Assembly: GCA_900758845.1 (NCBI GenBank)
Contig: CAAESW010000014.1
Coordinates: forward strand, 1-55,014
Direction: 5' to 3'
DNA: 55,014 bases
DNA from: an uncultured Collinsella sp.
Lineage (GTDB): Bacteria > Actinomycetota > Coriobacteriia > Coriobacteriales > Coriobacteriaceae
The position numbers were made by a program, and so were the translations under genes. Below, in pieces: positions 17,484-25,980 of this stretch. Position 1 is the stretch's first letter; each line of letters begins with the position of its first letter. Below the pieces are notes generated by a model that saw only the letters and a list, made by a program, of their open reading frames with translations, did not search any database and was not told the origin of the DNA.

Positions 17484-18701
17484 ATGGATAGCAATGCCAA
17501 GCTGAACATCTTGACCGATGCCCTAGCTGCTGCCGGGGCCTCGGCATTGGCAATCGATGCGCGTGGGGACGTCGCGATCTCGACCATGAATGACGCGGCG
17601 CTTGAGCGGGATGTGGCGGCTTTTGTAGCTGAGCGCTTCGACCGTATAGGAGACGGCGCGCGTCTGGTTATGGGACGTGCGGGTGCGCGCCTGAGCCTGA
17701 CCGTTCGCCCCACCGACAAAGAGGGCGGGGGCCTTTGGGTCGTCGTGGTCCGCGGGGCGCGCGGTGCCGCGGCGCATGCGGGTATCGAGTGGCTCAACGC
17801 CGACGAAGTTGAGGTCCGCTACGAATCGAGCGCGTACGGCATTGTTGAGGGTGCCGCTGCGGTGGCCGCACCGGTCGCCGAGAGCTACGCGCGCGGTGTG
17901 CCCCTTATGCTCGAGGGCGAGCTGGGAGCGGGTCAGGTCGAGATCGCCAAGCGCCTCTATCTGGACGGTCCTTTTGCCGATCAGCCCTTTGTTTCCGTCG
18001 CGCTCGATGAGCTCACCGAGCGCGGTTGGCGCCATGTGCTCAAAAGCGCCGAATCGCCGCTGTTCCAAACGGGGCTGACCCTTTGCATTGAGGGCTGGAA
18101 CGCGGTTGGCCCCCAGCGCCTCCGCGAGCTGGTCTCCACGATGGCCGACACCGCGTTGGCGACGCGCTGCCATGTGGTGCTGACGGCGAATGACATGCCG
18201 GGCGGCGGCGAAAGTGATCAAGCCGCCTTTGTGACCGAGCGCTTCGCCTGTGCGGTGAGCGTGGCGCCGGCAATCGCCGAGCAGGGAGCCGCGTCGACGA
18301 AGGTTGCGCGCTATTTGGAATATCTCGCTGATGCATTTGGGACGGCAGCGCCCACGCTGTCTGCCGCGGCGACGAAGACGCTCGATGCTTACCGCTGGCC
18401 GCGCAATTATCTGCAGCTCCGCGAGGTCTCGGAACGACTGTATATATTGGTGGGGGCGGGCACGGTGGACCGCGCTGTGGCGGAGGAAGTGCTCGCCCAA
18501 GAGGACGTGATTAAGACCGCAACCTTTGGCGCCCCGACGCTCGAAAGCGACCTGTATATCCTGCGACCGCTGGCCGATACCGAGCGAGATATCGCGCATC
18601 TGGTTGTAGATCATCTCCACGGCAACCGAACCCGTGCGGCGGAGGTGCTGGGCATAAGCCGTACAACGCTGTGGCGCTTGCTGAAGGACGATGACCGTTG
18701 A
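17484..18701 (+). CDS. NtrC-like regulator with degenerate AAA+ domain and Fis-type HTH
   Basis: 405 residues from ATG 17484; the preceding GACAGGGGCAAATC supplies a weak ribosome binding site. The middle part follows the sigma-54 activator fold but is eroded: the Walker A position reads GELGAGQVEIAKRLY (Lys replaced by Gln, about 145), there is no GAFTGA loop, and the Walker B region reads LTLCIEGWNAVGPQRLRELV without the DE pair. The C-terminus is an intact Fis-type helix-turn-helix, GNRTRAAEVLGISRTTLWRLL. It probably binds DNA but cannot be a standard ATP-driven sigma-54 activator. The N-terminal ~130 residues are an unassigned sensor-like region. It follows the YeiH-type gene. Confidence 0.7.
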   Translation: MDSNAKLNILTDALAAAGASALAIDARGDVAISTMNDAALERDVAAFVAERFDRIGDGARLVMGRAGARLSLTVRPTDKEGGGLWVVVVRGARGAAAHAGIEWLNADEVEVRYESSAYGIVEGAAAVAAPVAESYARGVPLMLEGELGAGQVEIAKRLYLDGPFADQPFVSVALDELTERGWRHVLKSAESPLFQTGLTLCIEGWNAVGPQRLRELVSTMADTALATRCHVVLTANDMPGGGESDQAAFVTERFACAVSVAPAIAEQGAASTKVARYLEYLADAFGTAAPTLSAAATKTLDAYRWPRNYLQLREVSERLYILVGAGTVDRAVAEEVLAQEDVIKTATFGAPTLESDLYILRPLADTERDIAHLVVDHLHGNRTRAAEVLGISRTTLWRLLKDDDR

Positions 18702-18785
18702 GCGAGGCGCCCGTGACCGCGCGCGACGCGTGTGCTACAGTCCAAAGCGTTATTGTTTCGATTTGGTTACGGCGTGCGAGGGCAT

Positions 18786-19361
18786 ATGGCTGAGACTTCA
18801 AAACCGAGCCGCAGAAGGCGGAGTGCCGCGCCGGTCAACCGACGCACGACATCGGTGACGTGGGGTAAACACGCCTCGGGGTTTGATGGCTCGTTCAAGC
18901 GCACTAAATACGGCTATCCTTCGGCAAGCGCCCGCTTGGCAATGCAGGCAGAGTCCTCACTGTGGGGCCGCAAACGCGTGGTGGGCTCAAAGCTCAAGCA
19001 CGACGGCACGCTTGGTTATATTAGCCGCGGGGCGGCTCGCCGCAGCGGACTCAATCCGGCTGGTTGGCATCGTTATGTTCCGATCGCGGTCGTCGTTGCA
19101 GTGATCGTCATCGCGCTTGCGGCGCTCGGATATGCCGGCGGTGGCGCCAACTTGGACGCAATGTTTAAATCGCCCGAGCTCGCGCATGCAGGCACAGAAG
19201 TTGTCGAGGGCGCACAGACCCAGACGGGCGTTGCGCCCCAGCGCGGTATCGTTGCGGCGGCCTCCACCATCGCCGACGCGCAAAAGGACGAAGATAAGCA
19301 AGGCGACGACGCCGAAACGGCCCAGACGAACGAAGCGACGACAACGGCGACGTCAATATAA
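18786..19361 (+). CDS. Hypothetical single-pass membrane protein
   Basis: 191 residues, not recognised. ATG 18786 is chosen because it opens a highly basic cytoplasmic N-terminus (SKPSRRRRSAAPVNRR). A single membrane segment lies near residues 98-120 (VPIAVVVAVIVIALAALGYA), and the outside part is an acidic, Ala/Thr/Gln-rich low-complexity tail. It has no enzymatic motif. Positive-inside topology suggests the short tail is external. It is followed by a terminator-like hairpin and a convergent nitroreductase gene. Confidence 0.7.
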   Translation: MAETSKPSRRRRSAAPVNRRTTSVTWGKHASGFDGSFKRTKYGYPSASARLAMQAESSLWGRKRVVGSKLKHDGTLGYISRGAARRSGLNPAGWHRYVPIAVVVAVIVIALAALGYAGGGANLDAMFKSPELAHAGTEVVEGAQTQTGVAPQRGIVAAASTIADAQKDEDKQGDDAETAQTNEATTTATSI

Positions 19362-19370
19362 GTTGCGAGT

Positions 19371-19408
19371 GGGGTAGCTAAATAGCCCCGTCCCAAATTA
19401 GCTACCCC
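19371..19408. terminator. Hairpin between convergent genes, carrying a repeated block
   Basis: An 11-bp stem GGGGTAGCTAA/TTAGCTACCCC. The segment 19384-19406 is identical over 23 bp to 32107-32129 upstream of the SRP RNA gene, so this is a dispersed element as well as a probable terminator. Confidence 0.65.
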
Positions 19409-19424
19409 TGCTGACGCTCCTGTA

Positions 19425-19946
19425 CTACTTCACGTACACCACGTTGTCGCGGCGCGGCTTTGCCTCGGGTAGCGTGTCCTCGGCGTAGCCAAGAATGCAG
19501 TTACCGACACCGCGCAGGTTGCCGTCGGCGGGCAGGCCCCAGCTGGCCAGCAGCTCCAGGCCCTCGGGCGAGTCAAAGACCTCATGCGCGCGGTGAATCC
19601 AGCACGAATCGACACCCAGTGCATAGGCGGCGTTGAGCAAGTTGCCCATGGCGAGCGAGCCGTCTTCCAGATGTGTGGGCACGCTGCGGTCAACCAGCAC
19701 CACCACAACGGTCTTGGCGCCATAGAAGGGGTCGCTGTTGCTGTCCATGACCTGGGCGTTGAGCTGTGAGAGACGCTCGACGGTCGCGGGGTCGGTGACG
19801 GCGACAAACGTCACCGGCTGGCGGCCCATGCCGCTCGGTGCATATTGGCCGGCTTCGATAATCCGTGCAAGCTTTTCGGCCTCGACGGGACGATTGCTGT
19901 ATTTGCGGCAGCTGCGGCGGTGAATGAGTGCTTCGATAGTCTCCAT
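19425..19946 (-). CDS. Nitroreductase-family protein
   Basis: FMN-dependent oxidoreductase, 173 residues. ATG 19946 is preceded by AAGGAG, which fixes the start; an upstream extension has no ribosome binding site. METIEALIHRRSCRKY is the family start with RRSCRKY for FMN phosphate, followed by YAPSGMGRQP, NLLNAAYALGVDSCWIHR and a C-terminal GYAEDTLPEAKPR. The enzyme probably works as a dimer with NAD(P)H; the substrate is unknown. Confidence 0.88.
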   Translation of the reverse strand: METIEALIHRRSCRKYSNRPVEAEKLARIIEAGQYAPSGMGRQPVTFVAVTDPATVERLSQLNAQVMDSNSDPFYGAKTVVVVLVDRSVPTHLEDGSLAMGNLLNAAYALGVDSCWIHRAHEVFDSPEGLELLASWGLPADGNLRGVGNCILGYAEDTLPEAKPRRDNVVYVK

Positions 19947-20101
19947 GGTGTCTCCTTGCGGTGGCGTTGCAGATGCCCCGTTCATACCCGTCGGGCTTAA
20001 ACGATAGACGGTCAATTGCCCGGCCAAAAGGATAGATTCCAATTGGGAAAGTAGGTTTGCATAAAAGTACCTTCAGAATGTGACAAACAAATGGGATGGT
20101 T

Positions 20102-20177
20102 AAACGTTTTATCCCGTCTACCCTGCGCTTTTTTACCACTTGCCTAAATGACGAACGCATAACCTTTGATAAAGGTT
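20102..20177 (+). promoter_or_regulatory. Candidate operators upstream of the 96-residue gene
   Basis: AAACGTTTTATCC at 20102-20114 is identical to 26731-26743 upstream of ilvE and contains an AAACGTTT core like LacI-family sites. A second palindrome AACCTTT-GAT-AAAGGTT lies at 20161-20177. No confident -35/-10 pair is assigned. Confidence 0.35.
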
Positions 20178-20240
20178 TTACTAAAGGAGTACCAACGTTT
20201 ATCAATGCGCCGTGGTGGCGCCGGGCCAGGAGGTAACATC

Positions 20241-20531
20241 ATGTTCCAGGCTGGAGATGTCGTCGAGACCGATTTCGAAGGATTTCTGAAGCTGCTGCGT
20301 TCCAAGACGCGCGCTTTCGTGTCGATCAACGATCACGAGTACTACATCACGCACACCGATGGCTATTGGCGTGTTCAGGATTGCGAGGCCCTCAACGACA
20401 AGGGCCACTTTACTGACTGCTCCGAGCTGGTCAACACGGTCTGCGAGGTCGTCGAGCTGCCGTGGATTGCCGGCAAGAGCCTGCATGACAGCTTCTCGGG
20501 TGCTACGGTCTATGAGGCCGTCGCTGCTTAA
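20241..20531 (+). CDS. Conserved-looking hypothetical protein of 96 residues
   Basis: Small soluble protein, not recognised. ATG 20241 follows a strong AGGAGGT at 20229-20235; an in-frame ATG at 20205 has poorer spacing. It begins MFQAGDVVETDFEGFLKLLR and includes THTDGYWRVQDCEALNDKG and FTDCSELVNTVCEV. Three cysteines and an aromatic-rich centre are the main features. There is no signal peptide or membrane segment. The strong ribosome binding site and its own terminator suggest substantial expression. Confidence 0.75.
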   Translation: MFQAGDVVETDFEGFLKLLRSKTRAFVSINDHEYYITHTDGYWRVQDCEALNDKGHFTDCSELVNTVCEVVELPWIAGKSLHDSFSGATVYEAVAA

Positions 20532-20556
20532 CAGGCAATAAACCCCGATTTCACGT

Positions 20557-20592
20557 GACCGCTGGCGCCGCCCCCGCGTCGGCGGTCTTTTT
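20557..20592 (+). terminator. Terminator of the 96-residue gene
   Basis: GACCGC/GCGGTC stem with a GC-rich loop and T5, 25 bp after the stop. Confidence 0.8.
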
Positions 20593-20635
20593 CTGCCGAT
20601 AGGCCATAAAAGTGCACGCATTTGCGGAGAGGCTG

Positions 20636-20693
20636 TTGACGATAGTCAAAACTCGGACTAATCTAGAGACATAAAATTGGTCAAAAATCGGAC
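20636..20693 (+). promoter_or_regulatory. Promoter of the MarR-exporter operon with two direct-repeat operators
   Basis: TTGACG (20636-20641), a 17-bp spacer and TAATCT (20659-20664) form a good promoter. GTCAAAACTCGGAC (20645-20658) fills the spacer and GTCAAAAATCGGAC (20680-20693) lies just after the expected start point; they differ at one of 14 positions. Placement over the core promoter fits repression by the MarR protein encoded downstream. Confidence 0.65.
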
Positions 20694-20711
20694 AATCGAA
20701 TGGTGGGATAG

Positions 20712-21212
20712 ATGAATAGTGCGGTTGCACTGGTCGACTTCGACCGGTTGCTCAATGGACTCGACCATATCTATTCGGAGTTCTCTCGCGCCTGCGGTCT
20801 TTCGGACTGAGCTTACTGGATGCTCGTCGATACCAGCACGGCGGGCGGCAGTATTGCCGTAAGCCGTCTGACAAGCGAATGGTTCTACAGCAAACACACC
20901 ATCAATTCGGCGATCAAGACGCTTAGGGCGCGAGAGCTTGCGACGTTGGAGTTTGCCGAGGGCAGTCGTAAGAACAAGGTTGTGCGACTGACCGAAGAAG
21001 GCGTGCGGTTTGCCAGGCGCTACGCGTTACCGGCGCAAAAAGCCGAGCAACAGGCATTCGAAGCGCTCGAGCCGTGGGAACAGCGCGAGATCATGCGCCT
21101 GGTCGGTAAATTCTCCCATGTTCTGAACGAAGAGTGCGAGGCATTTAAACGGCAAGTGGCCGCCGAGAACGAGGCAGACGATAAGGGCGAGGGGGACACA
21201 TGCGACTCTTAA
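20712..21212 (+). pseudogene. MarR-family regulator interrupted by an in-frame TGA
   Basis: The frame starts at ATG 20712 with 32 codons (VDFDRLLNGLDHIYSEFSRA), meets TGA at 20808-20810 and continues as AYWMLVDTSTAGGSIAV and the winged helix LTSEWFYSKHTINSAIKTLR and FAEGSRKNKVVRLTEEG. From memory of related coriobacterial regulators, the expected context is LSDCAYWM, so TGA stands in a Cys position. Options are a nonsense mutation, selenocysteine, sequence error, or re-initiation at ATG 20820, which would still give an intact DNA-binding domain but lacks the N-terminal dimer helix and a ribosome binding site. It overlaps the exporter gene by 13 bp. Confidence 0.75.
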
Positions 21213-22936
21213 TGAGGTTTATGAGGCCGTATCGCGGTCTGATCGCGGTGACGCTGTTTGCGGTGCTGATAGATAACGTCGGTACGCTGTTGGTTCCCAC
21301 GATGCTGGCGAACATGGTCAACACCGGTATTACCACGGGCGATGTCGACTATATTTTACGCAACGGCCTGTACATGCTTATCGCGACCGGCATGGCCAGC
21401 GGCGGCACGGTGTTGGGCTGCTATCTTTCGGCGCGCCTGGCCGCCAACGTGGCCTGCGATATCCGCAATGCCGTGTACGACAAGTCGCTCGAGCTGTCCG
21501 CCAGCGACTTTGAGCGCTTTGGCACGGGTTCGATGATCACGCGCTCGCTCAACGACATCAACGTGATTCAGCAAGCTGTCCTGCAGACGATTCAGTTGGT
21601 GCTGCCGGTACCGTTCTTGGCCGTTGCGGGCATCATCTTTGCCTGGTTTATCGATCCTGCCATGGGCACGCTGCTGGGTGTGGTGGTTGCGATCGTGCTG
21701 GTGGCGGCGGTCTTTACGGTGGCTAACGCCGCGCCGATCTTTATGCGCCTGCAGAGCTTTATCGACCGCATGAACGTGGTGCTGCGCGAGAATATCGTGG
21801 GCGTGCGCGTCATCCGCGCATTTAACAAGGAGCGCCACGAGGAGCAGCGCCTGGACGAGGTGTTTAGCGATTACGCGGCCAACGCCATCAAGGTTAACCA
21901 CCTGTTTGTGGGTCTCGACAGCTCCAGCTTCTTTTTGATGAACATCGCCGAGGTGGCGGTGCTGTGGGTGGGCGGCAACCGCGTGGGCGTCCATGCCATG
22001 CAAATCGGCAGCATCTCGGCCGTGCTGGAGTACGCGATCCTGATCCTGTTCTTTGTGATGACGGCGCAGATGGTGATTCTGACGCTCCCACGCGCCGCCG
22101 CATGCCTGAACCGTGCGCAGCAGGTGTTGGAGATTGAGCCGAGCATCGTGGACGGCAAGCGCACGCTGGACACGTGCGCGGCGGAGTCTGTTGACGGTGC
22201 CGACGCGGTGGCCGTGTTCGACCACATGTCGTTCCGTTTTGACGATGCCGACGAGGATACCCTGTGCGACCTGAGCTTTGCCTGTCGCCGTGGCCAGACC
22301 ACGGCGATTGTAGGCTCGACGGGTTCGGGCAAGTCGACGGTGGCCAAGCTCTTGCTTCGCTTCCACGATGCCACGAAGGGCGCCATTCGCCTGAATGGCA
22401 TCGATCTGCGCGACCTTTCGCAAGACGACATCCGCGGGCGTATCGCCTATGTGCCGCAGAAGGCATGGCTGTTCTCGGGTACGGTGGCGAGCAACCTGCG
22501 CTTTGGCAACGAAGACGCGACTGAGGCTGACATGCTCCATGCGCTGGAGGTTGCCCAGAGCACCTTTGTGCTCGACCAGCCCCAGGGGCTCGATACGCCG
22601 GTGGCCCAGGGCGGCACGAACTTTTCGGGCGGTCAGCGCCAGCGCCTGGCGATCGCTCGCGCACTCATGAAGCGCGCCGATCTATATATCTTCGACGACA
22701 GTTTTTCGGCCCTGGACTTTAAGACCGATGCGGCACTGCGCCATGCGCTGCAGGACGAGACGCGCGATGCCGCGGTGCTCATCATCGCCCAGCGAATCTC
22801 GACTATTTTGCATGCCGATCAGATCGTGGTGCTCAAAGACGGCGAGATCGTGGGCCTAGGCACGCACGACGAGCTCATGGAAACCTGCGAGGTGTACCGC
22901 GCTATCGCGGAATCGCAGATGAAGGGAGGTGAGTAG
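21200..22936 (+). CDS. Heterodimeric ABC exporter subunit with degenerate ATP site
   Basis: 578 residues, six membrane segments then an ATPase domain. ATG 21200 has GAGGGGG upstream and overlaps the MarR end; ATG 21212 is possible. Walker A GSTGSGKST (about 372), signature FSGGQRQRLAIARAL. The Walker B region is LYIFDDSFSALD (catalytic Glu replaced by Asp) and the H-loop reads IIAQRIS (His replaced by Gln), marking the non-catalytic half of a heterodimer. The partner starts one base after the stop region. With a MarR regulator in front, export of drugs, bile-related compounds or peptides is plausible. Confidence 0.88.
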   Translation: MRLLMRFMRPYRGLIAVTLFAVLIDNVGTLLVPTMLANMVNTGITTGDVDYILRNGLYMLIATGMASGGTVLGCYLSARLAANVACDIRNAVYDKSLELSASDFERFGTGSMITRSLNDINVIQQAVLQTIQLVLPVPFLAVAGIIFAWFIDPAMGTLLGVVVAIVLVAAVFTVANAAPIFMRLQSFIDRMNVVLRENIVGVRVIRAFNKERHEEQRLDEVFSDYAANAIKVNHLFVGLDSSSFFLMNIAEVAVLWVGGNRVGVHAMQIGSISAVLEYAILILFFVMTAQMVILTLPRAAACLNRAQQVLEIEPSIVDGKRTLDTCAAESVDGADAVAVFDHMSFRFDDADEDTLCDLSFACRRGQTTAIVGSTGSGKSTVAKLLLRFHDATKGAIRLNGIDLRDLSQDDIRGRIAYVPQKAWLFSGTVASNLRFGNEDATEADMLHALEVAQSTFVLDQPQGLDTPVAQGGTNFSGGQRQRLAIARALMKRADLYIFDDSFSALDFKTDAALRHALQDETRDAAVLIIAQRISTILHADQIVVLKDGEIVGLGTHDELMETCEVYRAIAESQMKGGE

Positions 22937-22937
22937 C

Positions 22938-24941
22938 ATGACCGAGGAGCTCAAGAAGCAGAGCGTCGCCGATGGCGCCGCGGTTGCAGAGACAGTCGAG
23001 GAGACGGGCGCCACGCCCGACCTGGACGAAGCCGCCAAGGCAGCGGCGGAGCGTGAGGCTCGCCGCCAGGCACTTTACGAGGAAAACGAGCGCGCCGAGG
23101 ACGAGCGCGCCCGCGCCGAGGCGGAGCGTATGCGCGACGTTGACGACGAGGACGAGGACGAGACGCCCCGCGACACCTGGGCGACGGTGCGCCGCCTGTG
23201 GAGCGAGGCCGCCGGCGACCATTGGCGCTTCTATATCGTGTTCGCGAGCATCGTGTTCTATGTCATCTTTAACACCGCGGCGCCGGCTTACAGCGCCCGC
23301 GTGATCGATGAGCTGTGGGGGCACATGAAGCTGGCGTTTGCCAACAACACTACCTTCAGCATTACCTGGGAGAACTGCGGCAGGACCATCTTCATCTACT
23401 TTATGATCTGGACTGCCGCCGCCTCGTTCTACGCACTCCAGAGCTTTTTGATGTCGAGCGTTGCCGAGCGCCTCAACCTGCGCCTGCGCAACCGCATCGC
23501 ACAAAAGCTCAACCGTCTGCCGCTTGCCTACTTTGACGCGCATCGTCCCGGCGAGGTCGTCAGCCGTGCGACCAACGACTTGGACAAGATGTCCGAGAGC
23601 ATGCAGCGCGGCTTGCTGCAGCTTCTGGTGTCGATCGGTACCGTGGTGGGCGCCGTGAGCGTGATGTTTGTGTTTAGCGTGCCGCTCACGCTTGTCTTTT
23701 TGTTCTTTACGGCGCTTTCGCTGCTGGTGACGAAGGTCGTTTCGCGCCGCACGCACGATGTGACGGGCGAGCGCCAGGAGTGGGTGTCCAAGATTACGAG
23801 CGCGGTCGAGGAAGGATACTCGGGCCGTCTGGTAATCCGTGCGTTTAACCGCGAGCGCCAGAGCTCTGCCGAGGTACACGAGGCTTCGAAGGAGCTGGCG
23901 CGCGTAAGCACCAAGGCCGACTTTATGATTAACGCCGTCGGCCCCGCGGTGCGCTTTATCGGCCGCTTGGCGCAGATCGTGATTGCGCTGGTGGGCTGCA
24001 GCATGCTGGTTGCCGGTCACATGACCGTCGGCGTGTTCCAGGCGTTCTTCCAGTTTATCTACGAGGCATCCGAGCCCATGACGCAGCTGTCGTTTACCTT
24101 TAACTCGCTGCAGAGCGCGCTGGCGAGCGCCGAGCGCGTGTTCGACCTGCTCGACGAGCCCGAGATGGAAGCCGATCCGTTGCCGGCGGACGCCGCCAAG
24201 CTGCCAGGCAAGGTGGAGGGCCGTGTCGCTTTTGAGCATGTGCGCTTTGGATATTCGCCCGACAAGCCGCTTATGCGCGACGTGTCGTTTACCGCCGAGC
24301 CGGGTCAGAAGATCGCGGTGGTGGGAACCACGGGTGCGGGTAAGACCACGCTCATCAATCTGCTCATGCGCTTCTACGAGATCGACGGTGGTCGCATTAC
24401 CCTCGACGGTGTGGACACGAGCCGCATGGACCGCGGCGAGCTGCGCCAGCAGTTTGGCATGGTGTTGCAGGACGCCTGGCTGTTCGATGGCACCATTGCC
24501 GAGAACATCGCCTATGGCTGTCCCGAGGCGACGCGCGAGGAGATTGTCGCGGCCGCACGTGCCGCTCAGGTCGACTTCTTTGTGCGTACTATGCCGCAGG
24601 GCTACGACACGCGTGTGGCTAACGATGCCGAGAGCATCAGCCAGGGCCAACGTCAGCTGCTGACCATCGCGCGCGTGCTGCTCAACAACCCGGCGATCCT
24701 CATCCTGGACGAGGCGACGTCGAGTGTGGACACGCGCACCGAGCTCGCCATCGGCCGCGCCATGGACGCGCTCATGCGCGGGCGCACGAGCTTTGTGATC
24801 GCGCACCGTCTGTCGACGATCGTCGATGCCGATCTCATCCTGGTCATGGACCACGGCAATATCATCGAGCAGGGTACGCACAAGGAGCTGCTGGCTGCCG
24901 AGGGCGCTTACGCCGACCTCTACCTAAGCCAGTTCGCATAA
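22938..24941 (+). CDS. Heterodimeric ABC exporter subunit with canonical ATP site
   Basis: 667 residues from ATG 22938 with GGGAGGT at 22924-22930. An N-terminal extension of about 75 very charged residues (rich in Glu, Ala and Arg) precedes the first membrane segment. Then come six transmembrane helices and an ATPase domain with GTTGAGKTT (about 463), signature ISQGQRQLLTIARVL, catalytic ILILDEATSSVD and IAHRLST. The catalytic residues are intact, so this half hydrolyses ATP for the pair with the 21200 product. A terminator follows at 24980. Confidence 0.88.
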   Translation: MTEELKKQSVADGAAVAETVEETGATPDLDEAAKAAAEREARRQALYEENERAEDERARAEAERMRDVDDEDEDETPRDTWATVRRLWSEAAGDHWRFYIVFASIVFYVIFNTAAPAYSARVIDELWGHMKLAFANNTTFSITWENCGRTIFIYFMIWTAAASFYALQSFLMSSVAERLNLRLRNRIAQKLNRLPLAYFDAHRPGEVVSRATNDLDKMSESMQRGLLQLLVSIGTVVGAVSVMFVFSVPLTLVFLFFTALSLLVTKVVSRRTHDVTGERQEWVSKITSAVEEGYSGRLVIRAFNRERQSSAEVHEASKELARVSTKADFMINAVGPAVRFIGRLAQIVIALVGCSMLVAGHMTVGVFQAFFQFIYEASEPMTQLSFTFNSLQSALASAERVFDLLDEPEMEADPLPADAAKLPGKVEGRVAFEHVRFGYSPDKPLMRDVSFTAEPGQKIAVVGTTGAGKTTLINLLMRFYEIDGGRITLDGVDTSRMDRGELRQQFGMVLQDAWLFDGTIAENIAYGCPEATREEIVAAARAAQVDFFVRTMPQGYDTRVANDAESISQGQRQLLTIARVLLNNPAILILDEATSSVDTRTELAIGRAMDALMRGRTSFVIAHRLSTIVDADLILVMDHGNIIEQGTHKELLAAEGAYADLYLSQFA

Positions 24942-24979
24942 GGTGACAAAGGGGCAGTCCCGCATGCCACATCGAAAAG

Positions 24980-25016
24980 AAGGCGCGCCGGGGGCGGATT
25001 CCCTGGCGCGCCTTTT
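24980..25016 (+). terminator. Terminator of the MarR-exporter operon
   Basis: 10-bp stem AAGGCGCGCC/GGCGCGCCTT followed by TTT. Just upstream, 24943-24961 is a fragment of the GGGACAGTCCC-type dispersed element. Confidence 0.75.
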
Positions 25017-25051
25017 GTGATGGCGTCAATGATGTCGGTGGCCGTCCGCTT

Positions 25052-25756
25052 CTAGCGCTCGTCCACGAGCTTGGCGACGAGGGCTTTGAGCTCGGCCACC
25101 TCTTGCTCGAGTTCCTTGACGCGACGGGCGTTTTCGGTGATGCCCTGACGGTTGAGGGCGCTCTGCTCGGCGGCATCGTCGGGCATGTACTCGCGATGCT
25201 GCTTGGCGTCGAAGCTCTCCTCGAACACGCGGCAGCCGTTGCGCTTGATGATGCGCCCGGGCACGCCCACGACGGTGCAGTTGTCGGGCACGTCCTTGAC
25301 GACGACCGAGTTGCCGCCGATTTTGACGTTGTTGCCGATGTGGATGTTGCCAAGCACCTTGGCGCCCGTGCCCACCGTGACATTGTTGCCCAGGGTGGGG
25401 TGGCGCTTGCCGGTCTCGTTGCCGGTGCCGCCGAGCGTGACGCCCTGGTAGAGCACACAGTTGTCGCCCACGATGGCAGTCTCGCCAATAACGACGCCCA
25501 TGGCGTGGTCGATAAAGAAGTGCTTGCCGATCTGCGCGGCGGGATGAATCTCGACGCCGGTGATGTGGCGGGTGATTTGCGAGAGCACACGGGCAAGCGA
25601 TCGATGGCCGTGTTCCCACAGCCAGTGCTCGGGCACGTGGTTCCACTTGGCGTGCAAGCCGGGGTAGGAAAGGAAGATGACCAGACCGTTTTGCGCAGCG
25701 GGGTCTTGCGCCTGGACGGTCTTGATGTCCTCTCGAATGGTGTTGATAAAGCTCAC
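25052..25756 (-). CDS. cysE: Serine O-acetyltransferase (short CysE type)
   Basis: Makes O-acetylserine from serine and acetyl-CoA, the first step of cysteine synthesis. 234 residues. It lacks the long N-terminal helical domain of E. coli CysE and matches the short form of Firmicutes and actinobacteria. The left-handed beta-helix contains FIDHAMGVVIGETAIVGD, VTLGGTGN, KRHPTLGNNVTVGTGAKVLG and KIGGNSVVVKDVP; the His in IDHAMG and in KRHP are catalytic-site positions. The end is an acidic coiled coil of about 25 residues (ARRVKELEQEVAELKALVA), probably an oligomerisation helix. No cysK is nearby. Confidence 0.92.
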   Translation of the reverse strand: MSFINTIREDIKTVQAQDPAAQNGLVIFLSYPGLHAKWNHVPEHWLWEHGHRSLARVLSQITRHITGVEIHPAAQIGKHFFIDHAMGVVIGETAIVGDNCVLYQGVTLGGTGNETGKRHPTLGNNVTVGTGAKVLGNIHIGNNVKIGGNSVVVKDVPDNCTVVGVPGRIIKRNGCRVFEESFDAKQHREYMPDDAAEQSALNRQGITENARRVKELEQEVAELKALVAKLVDER

Positions 25757-25980
25757 CGGCCGCCCTCCCTTAGCGCCGTGACAATGCGATTCAATAAAGT
25801 ATAGCGATTCGCTAGGGATTAGGAAGGGCGATCTTGCTTTGCTTTGGGCGACAAGTGTCAGTTATGCAAACTTGCTGGTAATGAAGTCACACTTTTGTGC
25901 GGTCGTATGCATGGCCGCGTTGCAACCGTATACTGGTCAACTTGGACGTGTCCGCGCCCACAACTGAGAGGTTTTACTTC

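Noticed and set aside
20811..20850. SECIS element after the in-frame TGA of the MarR gene
   Set aside because: Only a 4-bp CTGG/CCAG stem with a 13-base loop is visible, which is too weak to claim selenocysteine insertion. The possibility is kept as a question in the findings.
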